This document shows positions 32,869 through 42,655 of a stretch of DNA of 64,000 nucleotides, one piece after another. This DNA comes from Moniliella sp. 'wahieum' (Eukaryota > Basidiomycota > Moniliellomycetes > Moniliellales > Moniliellaceae), in the NCBI GenBank assembly GCA_003971905.1, contig RSEE01000086.1, forward strand, positions 186,001 through 250,000. Reading direction: 5' to 3'. Below the pieces are notes generated by a model. That model saw nothing but the letters and a program-made list of their open reading frames with translations. It made no database searches and was not told the DNA's origin. A program made the translations under genes and the position numbers. How positions within the stretch are numbered: position 1 is the first letter of the stretch; every line of letters starts with the position of its first letter.

Positions 32869-34285
32869 TCAACTAAGTCCGTGGGATACAGAGTCGGTGA
32901 TGGAGGACAGGGAGGGGGAGGGAGAGGAAGAGACTTCCCGAGAAGACGAAGTACAAGACAATGTGTGCAACAACAAAGGAACCCAACGCAGTTCACGGCT
33001 GTTGTGAGGGCGGGTAGACGCGTGCTCAGGAAGTGGCGTAGTACTCGCCCTCGCCCCATACAGCGACTCTGATTGCTCAGGATGGCGAGAGCCGCCTGCC
33101 GACGAAGGCACGTACTGTCCCATGGCACGGTCCGTGTGCATCCGAGCAAACGGGGAGTGCTCATCCGTTGGAGTTAGATGAGGCTCTGCCTGAGGCAGGT
33201 GGGTGGGGTAAAGCTGCGTGTCCCCCGCCATGGGGGACGGGTTGGCAGAATGCAGATGGGACATGTCTTTCGTCTCCTTGTCCGGAGTCGAATCCGATTC
33301 GTTCGTGTAGGAATAAAACATGCGCTCGTCGTACAACCGACGTTCCCGTCGCGCCAGAAGTACGCCACAAGAAACGGAACTGAGGCCGCCAACGAGGTCC
33401 CCGTGGCAGCCCATGCCATCCACAGCGATTGACCAAACCGAATGTTGATGGGAAACGAGGTCGACACATGACTGTGCACTGTCTTGCGCGTCTCGGAGAT
33501 GACCGCGGTCCACATACCTGCCCCGACAGCTAGAACCGCGCCGGTGAGAAGCGCGCCACACGAAGAAGGAAGGAAAAACCCCCCTCGGCCGCAAGACCAG
33601 CAAGAAATGTGCACCCCGTCATGATGGTTCCCACAAACAAAAAGTAAAACCCAATGCGAGAGTAGCGGTGCAACCAAGAGATGTGCTGCAGCTTGCCGGG
33701 CGCGCCGGAGGAGCCAAGGGAGGAAGGGAGGGCGGTTACATTGACCGTATCTTCAACAATGGTGGCGATGGGGTCGAATTGGTGGCCAAAGGTGCGAGAG
33801 GAACAGTCCCTCTCACCTTTGGTGCCATCGCCTGCACAAATGGAATAGAGACCCCAGTAGTACTGCCGCCTCAAGCCATTGTGCTGCAGCAGCGGCTGGG
33901 ATCGGTTCGAGGTAAACAGGTCGGCTCCGGCTCCAGTGTCCAAGGCAGTGAGGTCCATATTGGCCACATACAGGTTGCGCGACACCATGTTCTGCGTCAG
34001 CTGGCCCATGTTGACCAGAATCATGAGGGCCATGGCACTAAAGACGAGAAACTCGCCTAGAGGCAGGGCGATCAGCGTCCATAGAGGAAGGGGCGGAGAC
34101 TCAGAGTCAGGGAGGGAGGGAGGAGGGCTAGTACTAGTAGCAGGGAGGGGGGGGAGACGTACCAGCGACGACGCTGACGGTGAGCATGGTGCTGAAGAGC
34201 ACGGGCGTGGGAAGGTGGTGTGGAGAAGGGCTGGTTGAAGGGCTGCGAAGGAGGAATACATCAGGTGACTAACGGTGTTGGCCAT
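32869..34285 (-). CDS. SUR7/PalI-family four-helix membrane protein
   Basis: Plasma-membrane protein of the fungal SUR7/PalI group, linked to eisosome organisation or pH sensing in characterised members. It starts MANTVSHLMYSSFAALQPAL; helix 1 (VLFSTMLTVSVVAG, preceding a 63-nt intron at 34100-34162 with GTACGT..CTGAG), then LPLWTLIALPLGEFLVFSAM and LMILVNMGQL. The external loop has the family hallmark YYWGLYSICAGD with a downstream Cys in ERDCS, then YSRIGFYFLFVGTIMTGCTF, CGALLTGAVLAVGAGMWTAV and WAATGTSLAASVPFLVAYFW as later helices. The C-terminal tail is hydrophilic and Ser/Pro/His-rich and ends at 32869. Frames change near 33590 and 33370. Assignment to the superfamily is good, but Sur7, PalI/Rim9 or Fmp45-type function cannot be distinguished. 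Confidence 0.78.
34100..34162 (-). other. 63-nt intron in the SUR7-like gene
   Basis: On the minus strand it begins GTACGTCTCC and ends CTGACTCTGAG with a CTGAC branch site. It joins VSVVAG to SPPLPLWTLIALPLGEF. Confidence 0.7.
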
Positions 34286-36435
34286 CACAAGCATCACACT
34301 GGGTAGGTGCGAGGCGACACCATGTGCTAGATCGCCGCGCAGAGCGCACACGTGCTGTTCGAACCAATCCAGGCCCAGCTGTGTGGGATTCTTGCGGCAG
34401 GATGCGAGATGGACGTTTGGGCGTTGGATAGTAACATTGAAGCTTGAAGCTCAAGCTTGAAGCTGCAGCAGAAGGGACGCTGTGCACAGCGCTGAGAACG
34501 CTCGCGCTGAGGCAGCTGAGGCTCTGCTCTCGGCCTGAGATCTCAGCGCTGGACAGAGAACTGAGAGACGCTGGGACCGGCTGGGACTGGGTGATCATGA
34601 AGTGATCTGAGAGGACTTGCTCAGCGCTGAGACGCAGCGCTCAGGCGCAGTACTGAGACCGCGTACTCAGTACTCAATACTGGACAAGATCCGACATGGT
34701 GTGGTACATAGTTTGGCCGCCCCGTCCGGCCAAGGTACGCGAGGGACAAGCGCTGCGCACGGGGCCAGCGTCGATAGCGAGATGGCAGAAGGGAGGATCC
34801 AGTTTGCATCCCATCGATCAGCACAGCACGCCGGATCCATCAGGCACACCGCCACAGCGCCTCTGTCTGATAAGCCATCCCACCCCGTCTCTCTCCCCCT
34901 GCCGCCGTCGGCGCCGAATTATCACCGCATCACACGAGCCGAGCAGGTTGATCGAGCTGAGCAGCGCTGATCTCCTCTGGCCGGTGGCCTCTTCTGGCCC
35001 CCTCTGGCCTCCTTGGCCTTGCTGCTTCCTGCTCCCTCTGCCAGCCTGCCAGCCTTTGTGTGTCCCCACTTTTTGGCAGCCGCGGCGTTTTGTGCGCTGC
35101 GTCCAACGTTCCCCTCAGGCTGCGTTCCCCCAAGAACGTCCGGCCGCACACGTGTCACATGCAAAATGTGCTCCATTTTTTCACACCGCTACTACGCCTT
35201 TCTGCCTCGCAGTTGCCTCCGCGTGTGCGTTCGTCGACATCCCCCGCCCACAGTGCCCCTGCTCCGTCGCGACGACACGCAACTACTTGTTGACGTCGTG
35301 TTCTTGGTAACTGTGCTAACAGGCAAAACTGTCTGACGGCCTCTCGTTAGTAGTAGCACCACGGGGTGTGACATATACGCGCTGAACGTTGAACAACGTC
35401 TTGGACAAAAAGGAGGGCTTCAGCGACTTAGTCGTGCAGAAGACAGGTGCCAACTCGGAAAGAAGGTAACTGATGTACAGCCGACGCACGTAACTACTAC
35501 TTAGTAGTGACTCTCACGCTCCGCGGTCCTAGAATCATGTCAACACGGCCCCAGCATTACCGAAAGGACGCCGGAAAACGTACGTGCAAAAGAGCAAGAC
35601 AGAGCAGATGGTGTGGTCCGTGTTGAACGTTGACTGTACAGAGAGATGTACAGCAAAAACGAATCTATTGAGACAGCCAACACCTCACTCTCACTGCCAC
35701 CCTTTTATAGGATTACCGGTTACCGGTTACCGGCCTGGCCAGTTGCCGACTCTCACATGTGTGTTTCCGGTCTCGCATTCGTCCCACACGCACCTCAAGG
35801 GTTGTGGGGGTTGCAACGTTGGTTCCGATTAGATTGGCGGACCATGCCGATGTCTTCACAAGGGCCGAATAGGATAACCACGAGTAGCCCTGAGATCGAT
35901 GAGATCAGGGCAACAACATTTCGACCGCGTGTGTCTTCGGCTTTGTAACAAGTCAATATAACAGTGGCTAGTGGTAACTAGCTGCTAGTAAGTTACTAGT
36001 AACTACGATATTCTCGCCTTCTGACTAACTGGCTCGTAGATCATCGACAGTCTTAACCAACCGCACCAGTGTTACTGGTACAATAAGTCTGTAGCTTCAA
36101 ATTCCCTCCATATCCGCGCGTTGGAGAAGAACGAGTACGAGCATGTGGTTGAGTTGGTCAAGTAGCAGCCATGCACACCACACTGCGACTGTAGCTACTA
36201 CAGCAAAAGATTGCGGTTGTCTCTCTGTCTATGGACAAAGGACACATCCAGTATACACACTTCATATATATAGTACTATGCACAAAGGACACATCCAGTC
36301 TCAACACTTCATATATATAGTAGCTTTTGCCAGAATTCTTGAACGATATAACCCCTCTCTCCCACTTTTCTCTACGCTCCGCCGCATAGCCTGCACTCCT
36401 CTATTACCGCTTCATCTTCGAAAGCAAAAAGGCAT
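34286..36435. other. AT-richer divergent spacer with palindromic repeats
   Basis: A 2.1-kb region between two divergent starts. It contains AAGCTTGAAGCTCAAGCTTG (34437-34456 area), AGCGCTGAG units (34480-34640), CAGTACTGAG and ACTCAGTACTCAATACTGG (34648-34682), CTGAACGTTGAAC (35382-35394), TGTTGAACGTTGAC (35621-35634), a tandem TACCGGT (35707-35730), an isolated CACGTG (35149-35154) and a 47-bp direct repeat. Open frames here are short and have no domain support. Confidence 0.6.
36235..36322 (+). repeat. Two-copy direct repeat, 47-bp period
   Basis: Copy 1 at 36235-36275 and copy 2 at 36282-36322 share ACAAAGGACACATCCAGT and ACACTTCATATATATAGTA around a few variable bases. It ends about 110 bases ahead of the carrier-like gene's ATG, so each copy carries a CATATATATAG TATA-like element in its promoter. 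Confidence 0.93.
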
Positions 36436-37771
36436 ATGAACAGTGCAAACAACAGCGATACGTCTCCATCTTCCGGACTTGAACCCAATGATATACGATC
36501 CGATGCACTCATTCACCCTTTTGTCATGACATCAATTCTCCTCTTCGCTCAGTTCTTGGGTCTCTGGCTGCACCACCCGTTCCGCGTCTCGCTCGCGCGT
36601 GCACGAGCTAACTGGGCTCCCCGTTACCTTGCCTCCTCTGACTCACTTGTATCGCCCTCTCCCCAGAGCTTGCCAACGGTACCGACTTCCGTCGTGCGCG
36701 TACTCATCCGCACCTGGAACGCCGAGGGAGTGCGGGGATCTTGCGTGGGGCGCGTCTGATGACGCTCCGCATTCTCTTGCTCACATTACTGTGGCACCTG
36801 CTCGTCATGCCACTCCACAACCGGCACACAGCCCATTTCGAAGCATCACGCAGCACTCTCACCCTGCCGGGCAACTTTACCAATCTTACCACCCACATCA
36901 CCCCGCCACAGTTGGATGCCATCCTAGCCCCTCTCCCTCGGATGTTTGTCCATTTCGAGGACGGTATCGCTCTCTCCGACAGACCCAAACTGCTACGCAC
37001 TAGCATTAACGACACTCTTTGGCCGTATGCCGTATCTGGAAAGGAAATCCCGGAACGTTCACGCCGCTCAGTGGTGGTTGCCTTGACCATGGCGATGGAG
37101 GGAAAGATGATGCAGGACATGTCACGATGGCACGTTCCTGGACGAAGCGGCCATTCTATCCCGTTTCTCGCCATGCTTTCCGTCGTCCTCGCCATCCTTG
37201 CCATGCTGCCCATCAGTATCATCTTGACACGGTTTGTCTCTTCCTCATCAGCCCTCTCACTCACGATGGCGATCACACAATTAACACGTCTCCCCAAACA
37301 CAGTGCATACCTCTCCACGCATCCCTTGCATCTACGTACGCCACGAAAAAGTCTCCGACTGCTCCTAACTGAACAAGAACGGAAACGACCCTACCTCCTC
37401 TGGACTCTACCGGGTGTGGCGGCCGCCTGGACGGTGCACGCAGTGTTCTTTGGGTTCCTCCAACCTAGGCTCAGTTTTTGGTCCGAAGTTGGAGCTGAGG
37501 CGTTTTGGAAGACCATGTGAGCATGTACACTCAACTACAAGATGTGTATGAGCAGACGACAAAGCAGAGGCATGAATACGATGCTACACCAACCACAGGG
37601 AGTCAAGTGACAACGGTTATGCATTCTATGCTGCTGTTTGGGCTGCTGAAGGTGACTTACTTCTTGGTGGTTGCCTTTGTCATTGTTGTTGCCTCCCCCT
37701 TGGAGACGGCGATGGTTCGACTAGCGAGCCAAGGGGCTCCCTCCGAATCCGAAGATGCACCCATCCCCTGA
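36436..37771 (+). CDS. Mitochondrial-carrier-superfamily protein, Ugo1/SLC25A46-like
   Basis: Probably a degenerate mitochondrial carrier of the outer membrane, of the Ugo1/SLC25A46 kind that acts in mitochondrial fusion rather than metabolite transport. It starts MNSANNSDTSPSSGLEPNDI. First helix HPFVMTSILLFAQFLGLWLH is followed by HPFRVSLARARANW, a weak carrier signature. VRVLIRTWNAEGVRGILRGA (one G added to GGGG 36734-36737) is the typical repeat end, followed by LMTLRILLLTLLWHLLVMP. More helices are IPFLAMLSVVLAILAMLPIS, ITQLTRLP, LPGVAAAWTVHAVFFGFL and LKVTYFLVVAFVIVVASPLE, the last running into SPLETAMVRLASQGAP, a good carrier signature. The frame changes again near 37515. About 445 residues, close to the family. 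Family naming is inference from repeat architecture; a canonical transporter is less likely. Confidence 0.55.
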
Positions 37772-38725
37772 ATCGCGAGGACAACAGTGGGAGCGAGTCG
37801 GAGTTTGACCTGACCACAGGAGCGGAACGCGCCCCCGGCCCCGCCTGGGCACTGGGTCCGAAGCATTTTAGCGGCTCCTCCGGCTCAGAAGGCCGTGGCA
37901 CTCCGGTCTGCACGACCCTACACAGGATTGTGGAATTGCCTTGCCACGATGCGCCGAGAGGAAGGGTGGGGCAGTCTGTACCGCGGCTGGTGGCTGGCCG
38001 CCGCGGTCTTGTTGGTTTCGGGAAATACCAGCTTCAGCCGCGTACTGCCGTTCTAGCCTGATCGGTACCCGGTAATCCTGCTCCAATCAGACGAGGTTTC
38101 TGGGCTGTGCATACCCAAAATGTATTATGCCAGCTAGAATATATGTTGCCACGGGACCACACGAGAGGTGCTATAATTTGTGTTGGGTGGACGATTGCTG
38201 TACGAGAGGGTGTGCTGCTTTTGCTCCTATTGGATATGCTGTCGACACAGGTGCGTGTGGGCAGGTATAGGGGCGGGAGTTCGATCTCCTGTCGCCCCCT
38301 GAGTCGCCCTCCCCTTCGTCCCCACATTATTATCTCCCATTGCTTCCGTTTGATGTGCTTTTTGGCGTTTCCTTTTCTCTATACTGGCCGTGGTGGCCAA
38401 GCAGTGGATAGCTGGAGACAGTGGCACGTATACAGCCGCGTGGCCGCGTGGACTGTGTGGGCGCTGATGACGCGATGGGGGGGAATGGTTTGGGCCACAT
38501 GGGATGATGGCCGGCGCGTAACACCGGTCGATCGGGCCGGTCGGCCACGTGCGCGTTGGGCCAGCCGCGATGGATGATGGGCCGCGGCAATCGGTGAGGG
38601 CGTGGGATTACGTAGGCGGGTGTGAAAGCGGGGGTCGTTAGGTGGGCCGCCTCCGCCTCCCGCAAGCAACGCCGCCCCGCCCTCGCCCGACCCCACCACC
38701 ACCGCATCTCGTCTCCACGCACACG
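37772..38725. other. Spacer and lipin promoter
   Basis: No supported gene. The frame over 37868-38086 (-) has no domain. GGCCACGTGCGC at 38544-38555 includes a CACGTG E-box about 175 bases ahead of the lipin ATG. Confidence 0.55.
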
Positions 38726-41700
38726 ATGCAGTATGTTGGACGCCTCGTGTCCAGCGTCTACAACACCATCCCTGCCATGAACATCAACCCCGCCACCCTC
38801 AGCGGTGCCATCGACATTATCGTCGTCGAGCGCCAGATTGAGATCGAGGTTGAGTCGGACGAGGACGAGGACGAGGATGAGGATCAAGCCAAGAGCCACG
38901 ACGAGAACGAGGCCAAGAACAAAGCGCATCGGAGCACGCCGCCACTCCACCCAAAGGCGCCCCACACGCCCCCACCTGACGCCCCGGCCGACGACGACGA
39001 AGAGCAGGGCCCGCCCCTGGCTGGCCACGCGGCCTGATCTGGCACCCGCCCCCGCCCGCCCCCCGGGCCCGCCTCTCCCCCCGCGTTTGAAGTGCCCGAC
39101 CTCATGCTCTCGCCCCCGCTGCGGCCCGTCAGCCCGCTCGCTCCTGCCCTGATTGGACAAGGACAAGCCCCGGCGCAAGAAACCCGATCCCAAGAAGAAG
39201 ACCAAGCTTGTCACCGAGCTCTCTTCCACTCCCTTCCATGTCCGATTCGGAAAAATGAGCGTCTCCCGCCCCGCGGAGAGGAGGGGCGTATCTCTACCCC
39301 ACTGAGTGATTGGCCCCACTAACCCAAAACCAGGTTACAACTCCACCTCAACACCACCCCGAGCCTCTTCCCTTCGTTATGAAGGTTGGCAATGAGGGCG
39401 AGGCATTTTCGTGTTTGAGACGGACGCATCCGATACTTCTATCCCGCCCGAGATGGTGACCAGTCCCGTTCTCTCGGCCGCCAGCAGCCCGCTGCTTCCA
39501 CCCGTTGCACCTGAGGATATGACATTTGTGCCCCCCTCCGAGGCATACGAAGATGAAGATACGCCACGCCACTCGCGTGCCCCTCGTTGGATGATTTGGA
39601 TCTGGGGGAGGCGGAGATCGGCGTTCCCGACCCGCTCGACGCACAATTAGCCCAGTTTGCCCAGGCTACCTCGCACAGAAACGGCGTGACCGTTTCAATC
39701 GGATTACGAGTGAGCATGGCGAAGGATGTCTGCCCTCGTTTCGCGCGACAGTTTGACTGACAGACGGACAGCAACACCTTTGACATGGATGGGTATAAGC
39801 TTACTGCCGATGGGGAGAACATTGCCGCCGAGGAGGGCGGCGGCTTGCACATGAGATGCATTTTAAGCCCAACTCGCGTCATGCCAGGGCACGTATGCGT
39901 CGGCTCCGCCGCACTCCCACCAGTTGCAACGGAAAGCGAACACAGTTCCAGCGAGAGACGATGCGACGGACGAGGGGATGGATTCGTCCTTTGCCGGTGA
40001 ATTCGTTCAGGATTTGATTCGCTGCGCACAGCACCTTCGCAGTCATCAGGGCGATGATGCAGAGTTGATCCATGCCCCTGATGACGAATACACTCTCCGC
40101 CTCGTACACCAAGATCGGTACATGATTTCCAACTCTCGCTTTCGGGTGCCGAGGGCGTGCCTCCGCAGAGCGGCGAGCGAGCAAAGCCAGAAAGTGAAGA
40201 AGCAGAGCCCGCAACGGCAGACCCTGCAATGACTGCATCTGCCCGGACGGAGGATGAGGCGGCAAGTAACGCCAAGCCCGACGAAGAAGCCCAGGCGGCC
40301 CAGAGCGCCTTTGAACAACACCGGATCAGCTACGACGAGTTTGTCCAGGACGCATCGATCGTTTCGGACGAACAACTGGTCGTGCGGTACAATGACCGAT
40401 ACCTCTTATGGGAGGACCACCCTGCCTTGTTGGCTGCCCTTTCGCTCTACCGCCGTAGCCTGCAGAGCGTTGAGCGTCCCGACGCTCGCCTGCGGGGCGG
40501 TACCGAACCCCCCAGGGTACCACTAAACCCAGTCGCTGGTCGCGCTGGTGGTCCCGGGCGCCCGGAGCGTCGGTGCCCGTGTCCGAATCGGCGACGAGCG
40601 ACGACGAGAGGGACCGCCGGTTGGAGCGGGCTAAGAGCGAACCCTTGTTTGAAGGTTATGATCATTCGGCCGCCACTAGCGACGTGTCGGGGGGGAAGAG
40701 GAGGCAGCCAAAGTGTATCTCAAGACACTGCGGTTGACCTCGGACCAGCTCAAGTCAATGAACTTGCGCAAGGGTCTCAACACCATCACCTTCTCCGTCA
40801 CCTCTTCCTTCTCAGGTGTGGCGGTGGTGCGAGCCAAGATCTTTTTGTGGGACGCTTCACAGCCCATTGTTGTGTCTGACATTGATGGTACGATTACCAA
40901 GTCAGATGCTTTGGGGCACATGTTTACACTCATTGGGCGAGACTGGACGCACCAGGGCGTGGCCAAGCTGTTTACCGACATTGCTTCGAACGGGTACCGG
41001 ATTATGTACCTCACTTCCCGCGCCATTGGCCAGGCCGACACTACACGAGACTACCTTCGTGGGATCAAGCAAGAGGGATATGTGCTCCCCGAGGGGCCAG
41101 TGATCATGAGTCCGGATCGACTGATTGCTTCCTTGCATCGTGAGGTGATCTTGCGCAAACCAGAGGTGTTCAAGATGGCCGCGCTACGGGACATTGCTCG
41201 TTTGTTTGGCAACGAAGCCCGTGCTAGCCAAGATCAAGAAGAGGAAGACCTTCCGCCGGGGCCGGCTTCGCCTGGAGAAGGGACACCTCGTTCCCGATCC
41301 CCTTCACCTCGTCCTACCTCGCCTTATTCCCCTTCCCTTGATCCCATCGCCAGCCCCCTCTCCCCCACCCGCAAAGGAACGACGGATACTTCGGCTCCAA
41401 CCCCGTTCTACGCTGGCTTTGGCAACCGGATCACGGATGCCCTCTCGTACCGTTCCGTCGATATCCCTTCGTCCGCATCTTCACTATCGACCCAAATGGA
41501 GAAGTCAAGATGGAGCTCCTCGAGATGGCTGGGTACATGACCTCGTACATTCACATGACGGATCTTGTGGACCAGATGTTCCCGTCGTCCAGAACGGTCC
41601 CAAAGATTCGCGTGCCCATCGACAGTACAGCACCTTCAACTTTTGGCGTGCGCCGTTACCGGATGTTCACCTTGAGCTTCAACCGCTTTCGCCTGCCCTG

Positions 41701-42579
41701 TCGGCCACAGGCAGCATCCGCAGCGATAAGAGTGACCCTGTTTCTCCGTCGCAACGGACCGAGGAACGACGGAGCAGGTTTCGGCTCGGCCGGATCGCCA
41801 ATTCCAGTGTGTCGACGTTGCCTACGCCCCAGGACGTGGATGGCACAGCCACGTTGGAATCTCCAACCCCTCCTTCCCTCTGGACCCCACCTTGGCGTAG
41901 GAGGACCGGATCTCCCTACACCGCCCCGCGCCCAGCTGAGGAACGTGCCACGTCTCCCTCGTTGGTGCCGTCTTTCTGCCGAGCCGGAAGAAGAAGACGT
42001 GTCGGATTTGGAGGAGGATGTGTTGCGGCAACCGGGAGGTCACCGTCGTATGCTAAGCCAAGATGCCAAAGATCATTCACAAGCATCCTTGGGATCCCCT
42101 CTAACTACGCAGGCCACAATTCTGCGCCCAAGAGTGACGAGGGCCGGGGCGCGGAGGACGAGGAGGACGAGGAGGGCCATGATGACCATCACAATCATGA
42201 TGGTGAGGATGATGGAGAGGATGATGGAGATGGTGAGGACGACGAGGGCGATGAAGGTGACGAGGGCGATGATGGTGACTTGGTTTCCGACGAGGAGGAG
42301 GCGAGCGAGGAGGACGAAGAGACCCTCTCCTTCGTCAGGGGGAGATTCGGTTCGAGTGGCACGGCTAAGGACCAATGGACGACCTGTACCCTCGCCTCTG
42401 CGCTCGACCCGCACCGCGCACGACCGCCGTCCTGCTTGTCTACTGTGCTATGTACGTGCTGCACAGGCGTCTTGCAACCCTGGATGCTACGAGTTGGTGT
42501 CGTTTGTCTCCATACCGTCCATGCCATCCTACCGTTCCTGCCCTGCCCGCTACGCTGCGACGCACATACCAATCTATAA
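38726..42579 (+). CDS. PAH1: Lipin, Mg-dependent phosphatidate phosphatase
   Basis: Dephosphorylates phosphatidate to diacylglycerol for lipid-droplet and phospholipid synthesis, acting at the ER/nuclear membrane. The N-LIP start is textbook: MQYVGRLVSSVYNTIPAMNI, NPATLSGAIDIIVVE, then after an acidic/Pro-rich insert STPFHVRFGKMSVSRPAERR. A 46-nt intron follows (39288-39333, CACTAAC branch), then PFVMKVGNEGEAFFVFETD. The catalytic half has KSMNLRKGLNTITFSVTS, the HAD motif VVSDIDGTITKSDALGH, YRIMYLTSRAIGQADTT, FYAGFGNRITDALSYRSV, KMELLEMAGY and SYIHMTDLVDQMFP. The tail has His-rich and Asp/Glu-rich runs, and its exact end is uncertain. Frame slips lie at CC 41473-41474 (CCC fits), near 39374 and 39404, and elsewhere. 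The stop lies 76 bases from the converging Vps11 stop. Confidence 0.93.
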
Positions 42580-42655
42580 TCTCTTTCTTTGTCCTGCAAG
42601 GGATGGTGTAATGAAGATAGCAGTTGATCCAACGAGCGCGCCAACGGAACGTAAC

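Noticed and set aside
34340-34370. GGTTCGAAC on the minus strand as a tRNA B box
   Set aside because: The flanking bases do not pair as a T arm and no cloverleaf can be drawn.
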